17,302 nucleotides of DNA from JBBTWO01 sp038062745 (GCA_038062745.1 JBBTWO010000080.1:1-17302), one strand, 5' to 3'. Counted from the stretch's first letter, positions 6,481 to 13,868 are shown. The notes: generated by a model not told the origin, from the sequence alone. Translations and numbers: made by a program.

Positions 6481-9400
6481 ATGACAAACAATAACATACC
6501 AACCGACACATTATTGGATTTGCGAAATCTTGAGGATTTCAAAGCTTTAAAAATCAGACTTGCTTCTCCTGAAGAGATCAGAGCCTGGTCACATGGCGAA
6601 GTTACCAAGCCTGAAACCATTAATTACCGAACTCTCAAGCCTGAAAAAGATGGCCTTTTTGACGAGCGAATCTTTGGACCTACCAAAGATTGGGAATGTT
6701 ACTGTGGAAAGTACAAGAGAATCAGGTATAAAGGTGTTGTTTGTGATAAATGTGGAGTAGAAGTAACTGAGGCCAGAGTTAGAAGAGAAAGAATGGGTCA
6801 CATTTCTCTTGCAGCTCCTGTTGTTCACGTCTGGTTCTTTAAAGGTGCTCCATCAAAAATCTCACTTTTACTTGATTTGGCTCCAAGAGCTGTAGAACAG
6901 GTAGTTTATTTTGCTAGATACTTAGTTATTGGTACTGATGAAGCCAAAAGAACCGACGCAATCAAAAAACTTATCTTGGCCAAAGAAGAAAAAATGGCTG
7001 AAATTAGACAAGCTTATACAGATCGCAAGGACCTATTGACCAAGGACGCAGACGTCAGACGCGAAAAAACTCAAGGCAAAATTAAAGACAAAGAGCAAGC
7101 AGGACTTGCAGTTTCTGAAATTGACCTTGATGCCAGAAAGAAACAAACCGCCCTTTCTGAAGAAGAAAGAATGACAATTGAAAGAACTGAAGAGCTGTTT
7201 GACAAACTTATTGGTTTGGCAAAAGGTATTAAGATGTTGGGCTTTTTATCAGAAGAAGAATATGACGAACTTTCCTCATACGATGCTTCAGACTTTATTG
7301 AAGTGAAAATGGGAGCAGAAGCGATTCTTTCTGTAATTGAAAAGCTTGATTTGGAAACAATTAGAACTGAAATTAGAAAAGAACTAGAAGAAACTGACAC
7401 CAAAAGTGCCAAATTTATAAAACTTACCAAGAGACTAAAGATTGTTGACGGTATGGCCTCTGCTAAAGTGCATGCAGCTTGGACAATATTACGCGTTTTG
7501 CCAGTATTGCCTCCAGACTTGCGACCAATGGTTCAGCTGTCAGGTGGAAGATTCGCCACTTCTGATTTAAACGACCTTTACAGAAGAGTGATCAATAGAA
7601 ACAATCGTTTGAAGCATCTTATTTCTCTTGGGGCTCCAGAAATCATTTTGAGAAATGAAAAGAGAATGTTACAAGAAGCAGTTGATTCCTTGATTGATGC
7701 CTCTCAAAGGAAAGCAACCAGAAGGGGACGTGGAAAACAAACACTTCGATCACTTTCAGACATGTTGAGAGGAAAACAAGGACGATTCAGACAGAACTTA
7801 TTGGGTAAACGCGTGGATTATTCAGGTCGATCAGTTATTATTGTTGGACCAGAATTGAAACTTACTCAATGCGGACTTCCAAAAGAAATGGCACTGGAGA
7901 TGTTTAAGCCGTTTGTGCTTCGGGAAATGATAGTTCGTGGTGTTGCACCAAACGTAAAGTCTGCCAAGAATATGTTAGAAAGGCGTCCTGCAGAAGTTTT
8001 TGATATTTTGGAAGAAATAACCAAAAATCACCCAGTACTTTTGAATCGTGCACCGACCCTTCACAAACTGGGTATTCAAGCTTTCTATCCAATTTTAATT
8101 GAAGGAAACGCTATCCGCGTTCATCCAGCAGTCTGCGGAGCATTCAATGCTGATTTTGACGGAGATCAAATGGCAGTACATATTCCTTTGTCAGCAAAGG
8201 CAATTGAAGAAGCTAAGACTCTTATTATGTCTGACAAAAACTTACTTCGAGTTGCTGATGGCTCACCTATCACTTCCCCATCCTCTAAAGAAATGGCCTT
8301 GGGAGTTTATTTCTTGACTGCAGACGATCCAAGAATGACAACCAGTAACGTTCAATTCTCAGATACTGCAGAAGCAATACAGGCTTATCAGTCTCAAAAA
8401 ATAGACCTTAAGCAAATTATTAGCGTCAGAGTTAAGGGTGAAATGATTGCTACCACTATTGGAAGGATCATGTTTAATGAAGTATTGCCAGAAGCTTTTG
8501 GATTTGTTAACCAATCAGTTAATTCCTCCCTTATTAAAGAAATAGTCACTAAGTCTTTCACGATGGTTTCTGAAGACCAGGTTGTCAGACTTATTGACGA
8601 CATTAAAGACTTAGGATTTATTGGTGGAACCATGAGTGGGTTGTCATTTGGTGTCACTGACGCCCAGATCTTACCTGGTAAAGATAAAATTATTAATGAG
8701 GCCAACCAAAGAGTCTCAGAAATTGAGGAAAACTTTGCTCAAGGTCTTATTACAGTTGAAGAGAAAAGAAGACTTACCCAAGAAGTTTGGATCGAAACAA
8801 CTGAGGAAATTGCCGACAAGACTTGGGAAATTATTGAACCAACCGGATCAATTAGAGTTGTTATTGACGCTAAAGTCGGACGTACATCCCGCGATCAAAT
8901 TAAACAGCTTGCTGGTATGCGAGGCTTGGTTACTGATCCAACTGGAAAGATTGTTGAACTTCCAATCAAATCTAACTTCCGTGAAGGCCTTTCAGTATTT
9001 GAATACGTAGCTTCAGGTCGTGGATCACGAAAAGGATTAACAGATTCAGCTATTAAGACTGCTGATGCTGGATATCTAACCCGCCGACTAGTGGACGTTA
9101 CTCACGATATGTTAGTCAGGGTTGAAGACTGCGGAGTTAAAGAAGGGTTAGAAATAAAAAGAAATGTTCGAACACCAGCTTTTGCCAGACGAATATTTGG
9201 CCGATTTGCAGCAGAAGATGTAAAGACACAAACTGGAGAAGTATTAGTCAAAAAAGGAGACTTTATTGATGAAGACATGTCCAAACTCATCGAAACTGCA
9301 GATGTTGCCTCGGTAGTTGTGAGATCGCCACTTACTTGTTGGACAAAATATGGCGTCTGTCAAAAATGTTATGGCTGGGATCTTTCTGATAAAAAGATTA

Positions 9401-10209
9401 TTCAAATTGGTGTTCCAGCAGGTGTTATTGCAGCTCAATCCATTGGAGAACCTGGAACTCAGTTAACCCTGCGAACAAAACATTCAGGAGGAGTCATTGG
9501 TGTTGACGTTACTCAAGGATTGCCTCGCGTTGAAGAGTTATTTGAAGCTCGTGTTCCAAAGATTCTTTCTCCCCTAACTGAAATTGATGGAAAAGTAAGT
9601 GTTACCGAAACTGAAGTAGGTTGGAAAGTGACTATTAAAGCAGTAGACAAGAGTAAAGAAGAAAGAGAATATGTAATACCAAAAGCATCTAAATTAATAG
9701 TTGAAGAAGGCCAATTGGTGGCAATTGGAACACAACTTGCTTCAGGGTCACTGGACATTAAAGAGGTCCTTATTGTTAGTGGCCTCAAAGCTGCTCAAGA
9801 ATACTTGGTTAATGAGTTACAAGCTGTTTATGAATCTCAAGGAATACCAATAAATGACAAACATTTTGAAGTCATAATTCGCAAAATGACTGATGAAGTT
9901 AAAGTTTCAAATGCAGGGGATACATCATTCTTACCTGGAGACATTGTTGATAAAGCTAAGTTTGAAGAAGAAAATGAGCAAGTAAAGGCTGACGGCAAGA
10001 AACTTGCATCTGGAAAGCAAATTATCTCAGGTATCACAAAAAGAGCTTTACATACAGACAGTTGGTTGTCAGCAGCATCTTTTGAACAGACAACTGATAT
10101 CTTAACTGATGCCTCCCTTAGGGGAAGAGTTGATCGACTACTTGGTTTGAAAGAAAATGTCATCATAGGTAGACTTATACCTGTCTCACCTGATAGGATC
10201 AATGTCTAA
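6481..10209 (+). CDS. rpoC: DNA-directed RNA polymerase subunit beta'
   Basis: RpoC carries the active-site Mg and the moving parts of RNA polymerase. The protein has 1,242 residues. The N-terminal zinc site uses C73, C75, C88 and C91 (CYCGKYKRIRYKGVVCDKCG). A Lys/Glu-rich, probably coiled-coil segment lies near residues 165-250. The catalytic NADFDGDQ places Asp558, Asp560 and Asp562. The bridge helix includes SRKGLTDSAIKTADAGYLTRR. The second zinc site is C884, C953, C960 and C963. The trigger loop starts at GVIAAQSIGEPGTQ (residue 981) and contains LRTKHSGG, in which Lys1000 replaces the usual Phe before His1001. The ATG lies two bases after the rpoB stop, with a GAGG 13 bases upstream, so the two genes are surely one transcript. 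Confidence 0.98.
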   Translation: MTNNNIPTDTLLDLRNLEDFKALKIRLASPEEIRAWSHGEVTKPETINYRTLKPEKDGLFDERIFGPTKDWECYCGKYKRIRYKGVVCDKCGVEVTEARVRRERMGHISLAAPVVHVWFFKGAPSKISLLLDLAPRAVEQVVYFARYLVIGTDEAKRTDAIKKLILAKEEKMAEIRQAYTDRKDLLTKDADVRREKTQGKIKDKEQAGLAVSEIDLDARKKQTALSEEERMTIERTEELFDKLIGLAKGIKMLGFLSEEEYDELSSYDASDFIEVKMGAEAILSVIEKLDLETIRTEIRKELEETDTKSAKFIKLTKRLKIVDGMASAKVHAAWTILRVLPVLPPDLRPMVQLSGGRFATSDLNDLYRRVINRNNRLKHLISLGAPEIILRNEKRMLQEAVDSLIDASQRKATRRGRGKQTLRSLSDMLRGKQGRFRQNLLGKRVDYSGRSVIIVGPELKLTQCGLPKEMALEMFKPFVLREMIVRGVAPNVKSAKNMLERRPAEVFDILEEITKNHPVLLNRAPTLHKLGIQAFYPILIEGNAIRVHPAVCGAFNADFDGDQMAVHIPLSAKAIEEAKTLIMSDKNLLRVADGSPITSPSSKEMALGVYFLTADDPRMTTSNVQFSDTAEAIQAYQSQKIDLKQIISVRVKGEMIATTIGRIMFNEVLPEAFGFVNQSVNSSLIKEIVTKSFTMVSEDQVVRLIDDIKDLGFIGGTMSGLSFGVTDAQILPGKDKIINEANQRVSEIEENFAQGLITVEEKRRLTQEVWIETTEEIADKTWEIIEPTGSIRVVIDAKVGRTSRDQIKQLAGMRGLVTDPTGKIVELPIKSNFREGLSVFEYVASGRGSRKGLTDSAIKTADAGYLTRRLVDVTHDMLVRVEDCGVKEGLEIKRNVRTPAFARRIFGRFAAEDVKTQTGEVLVKKGDFIDEDMSKLIETADVASVVVRSPLTCWTKYGVCQKCYGWDLSDKKIIQIGVPAGVIAAQSIGEPGTQLTLRTKHSGGVIGVDVTQGLPRVEELFEARVPKILSPLTEIDGKVSVTETEVGWKVTIKAVDKSKEEREYVIPKASKLIVEEGQLVAIGTQLASGSLDIKEVLIVSGLKAAQEYLVNELQAVYESQGIPINDKHFEVIIRKMTDEVKVSNAGDTSFLPGDIVDKAKFEEENEQVKADGKKLASGKQIISGITKRALHTDSWLSAASFEQTTDILTDASLRGRVDRLLGLKENVIIGRLIPVSPDRINV

Positions 10210-10224
10210 AGTAATTTAAAAAAT

Positions 10225-10662
10225 ATGCCTACAGCATCACAATTAGTTCGAAAAGGACGAAAACCAAAGGTCGCAAAAGCAAAAGCCACAGCTCTTAAAA
10301 GATGGTTTAATGCCAAAGATAGAAAGTTTAAAGTCTTAAGCGCTCCCTTTAAAAGAGGGGTAGTTTTGGCTGTCCGAACGATGACACCAAGGAAGCCTAA
10401 TTCAGCTTTACGAAAGGTAGCTCGTGTCAGACTGTCAAATAAACAAGAAATTACAGCTTATATTCCAGGAGAAGGTCATAATATTGCTGAACACGCAGTA
10501 GTTTTAGTTAGAAGTGGAAAAGTAAAAGATCTTTCAGGAGTTAGATATAAAATTGTTAGAGGAAAATTTGGAGCCGATGGAGTTGTTGGCAGAAAGACAG
10601 GGAGAAGTAGATATGGTTCTAAAGCTCAAGAAGGAGGAGCACCAGCTGTTAAAGCAGCCTAA
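10225..10662 (+). CDS. rpsL: 30S ribosomal protein S12 (uS12)
   Basis: uS12 sits at the decoding centre and helps control translational accuracy. The 145-residue protein begins MPTASQLVRKGRK and has the roughly 13-residue longer N-terminal region seen in Gram-positive-type S12. The core TPRKPNSALRKVARVRL and YIPGEGHNIAEHAVVLVRSG are clear. Arg56 stands where most bacteria have Lys (E. coli K42/K43 depending on numbering). In the KDLSGVRY loop, Lys101 and the normally methylthiolated Asp102 are kept, but Ser104 replaces Pro; both positions are classical streptomycin-resistance sites. The gene starts 15 bases after rpoC with an A-rich spacer and no Shine-Dalgarno, and rpsG follows after 12 bases, so rpoB-rpoC-rpsL-rpsG look like one operon. 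Confidence 0.97.
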   Translation: MPTASQLVRKGRKPKVAKAKATALKRWFNAKDRKFKVLSAPFKRGVVLAVRTMTPRKPNSALRKVARVRLSNKQEITAYIPGEGHNIAEHAVVLVRSGKVKDLSGVRYKIVRGKFGADGVVGRKTGRSRYGSKAQEGGAPAVKAA

Positions 10663-10674
10663 AAACAAAATAAT

Positions 10675-11154
10675 ATGCCAAGAAGAGGAGCACCACCAGC
10701 AAAAATAATTCAGCCAGATCCATTATATGGAGATCAAATGGTGACAAAATTAATCAATAGATCCATGCGAGATGGTAAAAAAAGCGTAGCTCAAACACAG
10801 ATTTATAAAGCTTTTGAAATCATTAAAGAAAAGACAAAAGAAGATCCAATGGTTATTTTTGGCCAAGCATTGGATGCCATCAGGCCAACCATGGAAGTCA
10901 GAAGTAGAAGAGTTGGAGGAGCTGCATACCAAGTCCCAATGCCTGTAAGGGGAATACGAAAAGATTCTTTGGCAATCAGATGGCTAATTGAATTTTCCAG
11001 AAAAAGAAGTAACTCCGAATTTCATACTTTTGCTGAAAAATTAGCAGCAGAAATTATAGAAGCAGCAAAAGGTGATGGAGCATCTGTCAAGAAAAGACAA
11101 GACATGGAACGAAGTGCAGAAAGTAACAAGGCTTTCAGTCACTTCCGATGGTGA
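10675..11154 (+). CDS. rpsG: 30S ribosomal protein S7 (uS7)
   Basis: uS7 nucleates assembly of the 30S head and contacts the E-site tRNA. The 159-residue protein shows the family order: MPRRGAPPAK at the N-terminus, DPLYGDQMVTKLINRSMRDGKK, then ALDAIRPTMEVRSRRVGGAAYQ with the exposed beta-hairpin VPMPVRG, and the C-terminal helix ending NKAFSHFRW. Length is normal. No Shine-Dalgarno precedes the ATG; the spacer is A-rich. In most bacteria fusA would follow directly, but here an accessory block of about 2.7 kb intervenes, and no convincing terminator is visible after the TGA. Confidence 0.97.
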   Translation: MPRRGAPPAKIIQPDPLYGDQMVTKLINRSMRDGKKSVAQTQIYKAFEIIKEKTKEDPMVIFGQALDAIRPTMEVRSRRVGGAAYQVPMPVRGIRKDSLAIRWLIEFSRKRSNSEFHTFAEKLAAEIIEAAKGDGASVKKRQDMERSAESNKAFSHFRW

Positions 11155-11175
11155 TAGAAAAAAATCTATTATATC

Positions 11176-11204
11176 TTTACTTCTTGTAATCTTCGGTATA
11201 TTAT
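11176..11204 (+). promoter_or_regulatory. Possible promoter of the zinc-finger nuclease gene
   Basis: TTTACT (11176-11181) and TATTAT (11199-11204), or the overlapping TATATT at 11197, form a plausible but imperfect sigma70-type pair at 17 bases. Initiation would fall within a few bases of the ATG at 11211, giving a leaderless or nearly leaderless mRNA. Confidence 0.35.
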
Positions 11205-11210
11205 TAATTA

Positions 11211-12089
11211 ATGTCCAACACTGGTAGGTGTATTGAATGTGGTATTTCTGGTTTGAGGTGGAATAAGCGCTACTGTAGTGAAGAATGCAAACTAAAGTGT
11301 AAAATAAACAAAATACAGCTGATGTGCTCTGGTTGTGGCAAAGAGTTTGAACAATTCCGTTGGTTTAAAAGAAAAACTAACTACTGTAGCACAGAATGTT
11401 ACAGAAGTTCTACAAAACTAAAGGAAAAGAGGAGTTGTAAAGTGTGTGCCAAAGAGTTTTGGGCAAAGAACTTCCATGTTATTAAAGGTTTTGGAATTTA
11501 TTGTAGTAGAGAGTGTCAATTTAAAGATTATCCCAAAAGAATAAGAAAAAATTGTGAATTTTGTGGAAAGTTCTTTAGTGTTCAACCTTCGATTCAAAAT
11601 AAAAGAAATCATTGTAATAAAAAATGTTTTGATGATTCAATGAGAGACTATGTTACCTGTAATTGTCGAAATTGTCATGTAGACTTTGAAATTCCCCGAT
11701 GGGAATTAAATAGAGGTAGGGGGACATTTTGTAAATATAAATGTTTTATTGAATTTCAAGGAGAAACCTACATAGAGGGAAAGGTTAGGAAAATACTAGA
11801 AAAAATGAAAGTTGAATTTATACAAGAAGCAAAATTTAATCGTTTTAGGATTGATTTTCTTGTTGGTAAAGTTGCTATTGAATGTGACGGAGAGTATTGG
11901 CATCAAAGTGAATATGCAAAAGATAGAGATTCAAGAAAAGACAAATTATTAGCAAGTTTAGGTTATAAAATCGTTAGATTAGCAGGAAAGAAAATAAATA
12001 ATTCTTCAGAAAATACTTTGCAGAAATTAATAGAAAAAGCTCTATCTTATTCTTCTAAGACCAAATTAATAAATCCTGAGATGAACTGA
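11211..12089 (+). CDS. Five-zinc-finger protein with Vsr/DUF559-like nuclease domain
   Basis: This is a probable DNA-binding endonuclease. Residues 1-180 hold five successive treble-clef-like zinc fingers, each C-x2-C then C-x3-C: C7/C10/C22/C26, C39/C42/C59/C63, C76/C79/C98/C102, C115/C118/C135/C139 and C152/C155/C174/C178. Residues 186-280 resemble the PD-(D/E)XK-type fold shared by Vsr, DUF559 and EDxHD homing endonucleases: RFRIDFLVG (Asp215), VAIECDGEYWH (Glu224, Asp226, His231), an acidic/basic helix DRDSRKDKLL, and GYKIVRLAGKKI. In these families such residues bind the catalytic metal. The gene lies between rpsG and fusA, is very A-rich, and overlaps the convergent gene at 12047-12412 by 43 bases. 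A free-standing homing endonuclease or a repair/restriction nuclease are both possible; the fold call is by motif only. Confidence 0.72.
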   Translation: MSNTGRCIECGISGLRWNKRYCSEECKLKCKINKIQLMCSGCGKEFEQFRWFKRKTNYCSTECYRSSTKLKEKRSCKVCAKEFWAKNFHVIKGFGIYCSRECQFKDYPKRIRKNCEFCGKFFSVQPSIQNKRNHCNKKCFDDSMRDYVTCNCRNCHVDFEIPRWELNRGRGTFCKYKCFIEFQGETYIEGKVRKILEKMKVEFIQEAKFNRFRIDFLVGKVAIECDGEYWHQSEYAKDRDSRKDKLLASLGYKIVRLAGKKINNSSENTLQKLIEKALSYSSKTKLINPEMN

Positions 12090-12412
12090 TTATCGGTCGG
12101 ATTGGCAATTTGCATTAAGCTATATTTCCATCTTCGACCATTTTTCTTAAGTGTTATTGTGACTGCTCTTTCGAGTGGATAGTATTCTTCATCAGAAAAA
12201 ACTACTTCTGTTACTATGATTTTCGTTGTTTTTCCAACAAAATCTGTGGACATAATGTAACACCCGTGGGTTTGGGTCTCGATTAAGCAATCATCATCTA
12301 GTTTGGCAAAAATAGCATCCCATTTTTCCTCAGTGTGAGACTGGATTTTGTCCAATAAGGTTTGAATATCTTCAACACTTTCAAATTTAAACCAATTATC
12401 AATCTCGCTCAT
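12047..12412 (-). CDS. Hypothetical protein, 121 aa (minus strand)
   Basis: I do not recognise this protein. It is small, acidic and soluble, with a helical N-terminus (about residues 1-40) followed by alternating beta-like segments (THGCYIMST, TTKIIVTEVVF, RAVTITLKKNGRRWKYSLMQI) and a C-terminal helix QFISGFINLVLEE. The order of elements resembles the next minus-strand gene (12455-12862): both have a [DE]T-x-TH-x-Y segment, an I[IV]VxxxxF strand, a W-[KD]-[YF] segment and a terminal [FL]-[IL]-S-x-F helix, so they may be diverged paralogues. Its start lies 10 bases beyond a minus-strand TATAAT, so the mRNA is close to leaderless. The 3' end overlaps the nuclease gene tail to tail. Confidence 0.62.
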   Translation of the reverse strand: MSEIDNWFKFESVEDIQTLLDKIQSHTEEKWDAIFAKLDDDCLIETQTHGCYIMSTDFVGKTTKIIVTEVVFSDEEYYPLERAVTITLKKNGRRWKYSLMQIANPTDNQFISGFINLVLEE

Positions 12413-12421
12413 TTTTATTGG

Positions 12422-12427
12422 ATTATA
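12422..12427 (-). promoter_or_regulatory. -10 box of the 12047-12412 gene
   Basis: Read on the minus strand this is TATAAT. Initiation about seven bases on, near 12415, would be two or three bases before the start codon. The -35 region is not recognisable. Confidence 0.5.
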
Positions 12428-12454
12428 CTCTAGAGAAACTTCTTAAATGTGACT

Positions 12455-12862
12455 TTACCTATAAGTTGTTCTAAGTAACTTCTGGGGAGGATTAATATTG
12501 TCTAAAAAATCACTTAAATAATCATGATCTTTCACTATTTTAATAATTGGGAAATCCCATTCTTCAGCTTCTCTGTCAGCCTCCATAAATATCATGAATC
12601 CATCTTTTGAATTCTCCAAAATCTCCCCGTTCTGAAAAATTATTTTACTAACTAAAACTATTGGGTGTGTGACAGTAGATTCAACGTCTTCCCAGTTGCT
12701 TATTTCAAGATAAAAGTGGGTGGTTTCGTCAACTAAGACAACAAGTGATTTATTTATTAGATCTATCACCTTTGCTCCATTATCTTCAGAGAACAGTCTG
12801 AATTCTTGGATGAATTCACTTGTTGTTCCTAAGCTCTCTATTTTGATCGTTCTTTCTACCAT
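12455..12862 (-). CDS. Hypothetical protein, 135 aa (minus strand)
   Basis: I do not recognise this protein. It is acidic and soluble, with beta-like segments (SLVVLVDETTHFYLEI, HPIVLVSKIIF, DGFMIFMEAD) and a C-terminal part DHDYLSDFLDNINPP. It resembles its neighbour at 12047-12412 in the order of elements, which suggests an old tandem duplication. The frame can be read from an ATG ending at 12889 (144 residues), but that ATG lies inside the palindromic -10 element at 12880-12889. I therefore chose the ATG at 12862 (MVERTIKIES), which would leave a leader of about 10 bases containing GGAAA. The gene is divergent from the broken gene starting at 12899. Confidence 0.62.
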   Translation of the reverse strand: MVERTIKIESLGTTSEFIQEFRLFSEDNGAKVIDLINKSLVVLVDETTHFYLEISNWEDVESTVTHPIVLVSKIIFQNGEILENSKDGFMIFMEADREAEEWDFPIIKIVKDHDYLSDFLDNINPPQKLLRTTYR

Positions 12863-12879
12863 TTTAATTTCCGATCTGT

Positions 12880-12889
12880 ATGATATCAT
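12880..12889. promoter_or_regulatory. Palindromic bidirectional extended -10 element
   Basis: ATGATATCAT is a perfect palindrome, so each strand reads TGATATCAT: a TGn extension plus a TATCAT -10 box (one mismatch from TATAAT). On the plus strand initiation would be near 12896 for the gene at 12899. On the minus strand it would be near 12873 for the gene at 12862. One element may thus serve two divergent genes. Confidence 0.5.
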
Positions 12890-12898
12890 GGTCGCACA

Positions 12899-13507
12899 AT
12901 GAGTGAAGAACGGTTTTCTCCATTTGGTATAAATTCAAAAAATGTTGTATCTATGGATGAATTAGTCAGAAGTGATGTTTTAGGGAGGCCTGCTAACCCA
13001 GAACCATGGGGAATATATAGAAAAAATGACGAATCGATGGGATTTTTGGGTATGTCAGAGTATGTACCTTTTTCTGAGCTTACTGCAATTCAAAGACTAT
13101 GGAGAGAGTCTAAAAACTTAGGCATAAAAGCAGTTGGTGGAATTTTTTATTTCTATGAAAGAAGTGAAGGAAATTTAGCTGAAATTAATCATCAAGTTAG
13201 AGTTATATTACCAATCGACTTTGCTATTAACTTAGATATTCAAGCTGGTTCGTGGATCGCAGAGCAGCAACAAAAGTTGGCTCAAAATTATGCTACACCT
13301 GCATGGTCGTTTGGAGTTACAAATAAACTTTTCAGTGAGGATGAATTAACTAAAATAGCAACTCTTGCTCACAATGACATGCCAGAAGGAGTTTTGTATT
13401 TTGCTGGTGATCAACAAGATGTATTGGATCACAGTTTGACCGATAAATTCTTGTTTTTGTCGATATTGATAGAAAGGGAATCACGAGTCAACAATTTGCT
13501 GATCTGA
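12899..13507 (+). CDS. Hypothetical protein, N-terminal part of a frameshifted gene
   Basis: I do not recognise this protein. The frame gives 202 residues, but the last 15 or so (LSILIERESRVNNLLI) look like out-of-frame readthrough, because the neighbouring frame continues sensibly as VDIDRKGITSQQF from about 13459. The intact product would be about 322 residues across 12899-13866. The shift maps to 13447-13504, most simply at the five-T run 13454-13458, where one extra T would join DKFLF to VDID. The visible part is soluble, with no signal or membrane segment; segments include PWGIYRKNDESMGFLG, IKAVGGIFYFYERSEG and MPEGVLYFAGDQQDV. The start follows an extended -10 by nine bases, so it is nearly leaderless. 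Confidence 0.6.
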   Translation: MSEERFSPFGINSKNVVSMDELVRSDVLGRPANPEPWGIYRKNDESMGFLGMSEYVPFSELTAIQRLWRESKNLGIKAVGGIFYFYERSEGNLAEINHQVRVILPIDFAINLDIQAGSWIAEQQQKLAQNYATPAWSFGVTNKLFSEDELTKIATLAHNDMPEGVLYFAGDQQDVLDHSLTDKFLFLSILIERESRVNNLLI

Positions 13508-13866
13508 GTCAAAAAATAGATAGTCCATTTTGGGTTGGTACAACAACTCGTGGTTATCATCTTATTTTTCCTCACATATTCAGTAATTCCTCAATGGAAA
13601 CCAGACTAGAACCAAAATTAGCTTCGAAAGCTGGCTTAATTTTAGATGCATTAGGTTTCACTCCTGATCTGAGAAATAGTTTGCATATTTGTGAAACTAT
13701 GGAGGCAGTGATTAGAGTTTCAGCTCGTCTTGAAAAAGATGAGAAGCCACCCACACTTGAGGCGGCTGTTTGGGGAAACAATGTCAAAAGAATGGGGGCT
13801 GAAAGCACTAACGATGACAATTTCCAGAGCCTCATTTATCAGATCATGGAGATGTTCGATGACTAG
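13447..13866 (+). pseudogene. C-terminal part of the frameshifted gene
   Basis: Frame 1 is open from just after a TAA at 13444 to the TAG at 13864-13866. It begins with FVDIDRKGITSQQFADLSQK and TTTRGYHLIFP, then a helical C-terminal part (SKAGLILDALGF, MEAVIRVSARLEKDEKPP) ending QSLIYQIMEMFDD. Its first in-frame ATG is at 13594, but sensible sequence extends upstream of it into the end of the 12899 frame, so it is better read as the second half of that gene than as a separate 90-residue protein. DxD followed by a G-Y-H turn is loosely like archaeo-eukaryotic primase motifs, but that is weak. A decayed gene, an assembly indel or recoding are all possible. Confidence 0.55.
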
Positions 13867-13868
13867 CG

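Noticed and set aside
11155..11180. Terminator after rpsG
   Set aside because: ATAGA and TCTAT can pair around an A-run, but the stem is short, AT-only and not followed by a T-tract on the plus strand.
13447..13510. Programmed -1 ribosomal frameshift
   Set aside because: The local site G TTT TTG does not fit the X XXY YYZ rule, and no clear downstream stimulatory hairpin was seen; an indel or assembly error is simpler.
13459..13580. Archaeo-eukaryotic primase domain in the frameshifted gene
   Set aside because: Only a DxD and a G-Y-H turn are seen, without the other primase motifs or family context; too weak to annotate.
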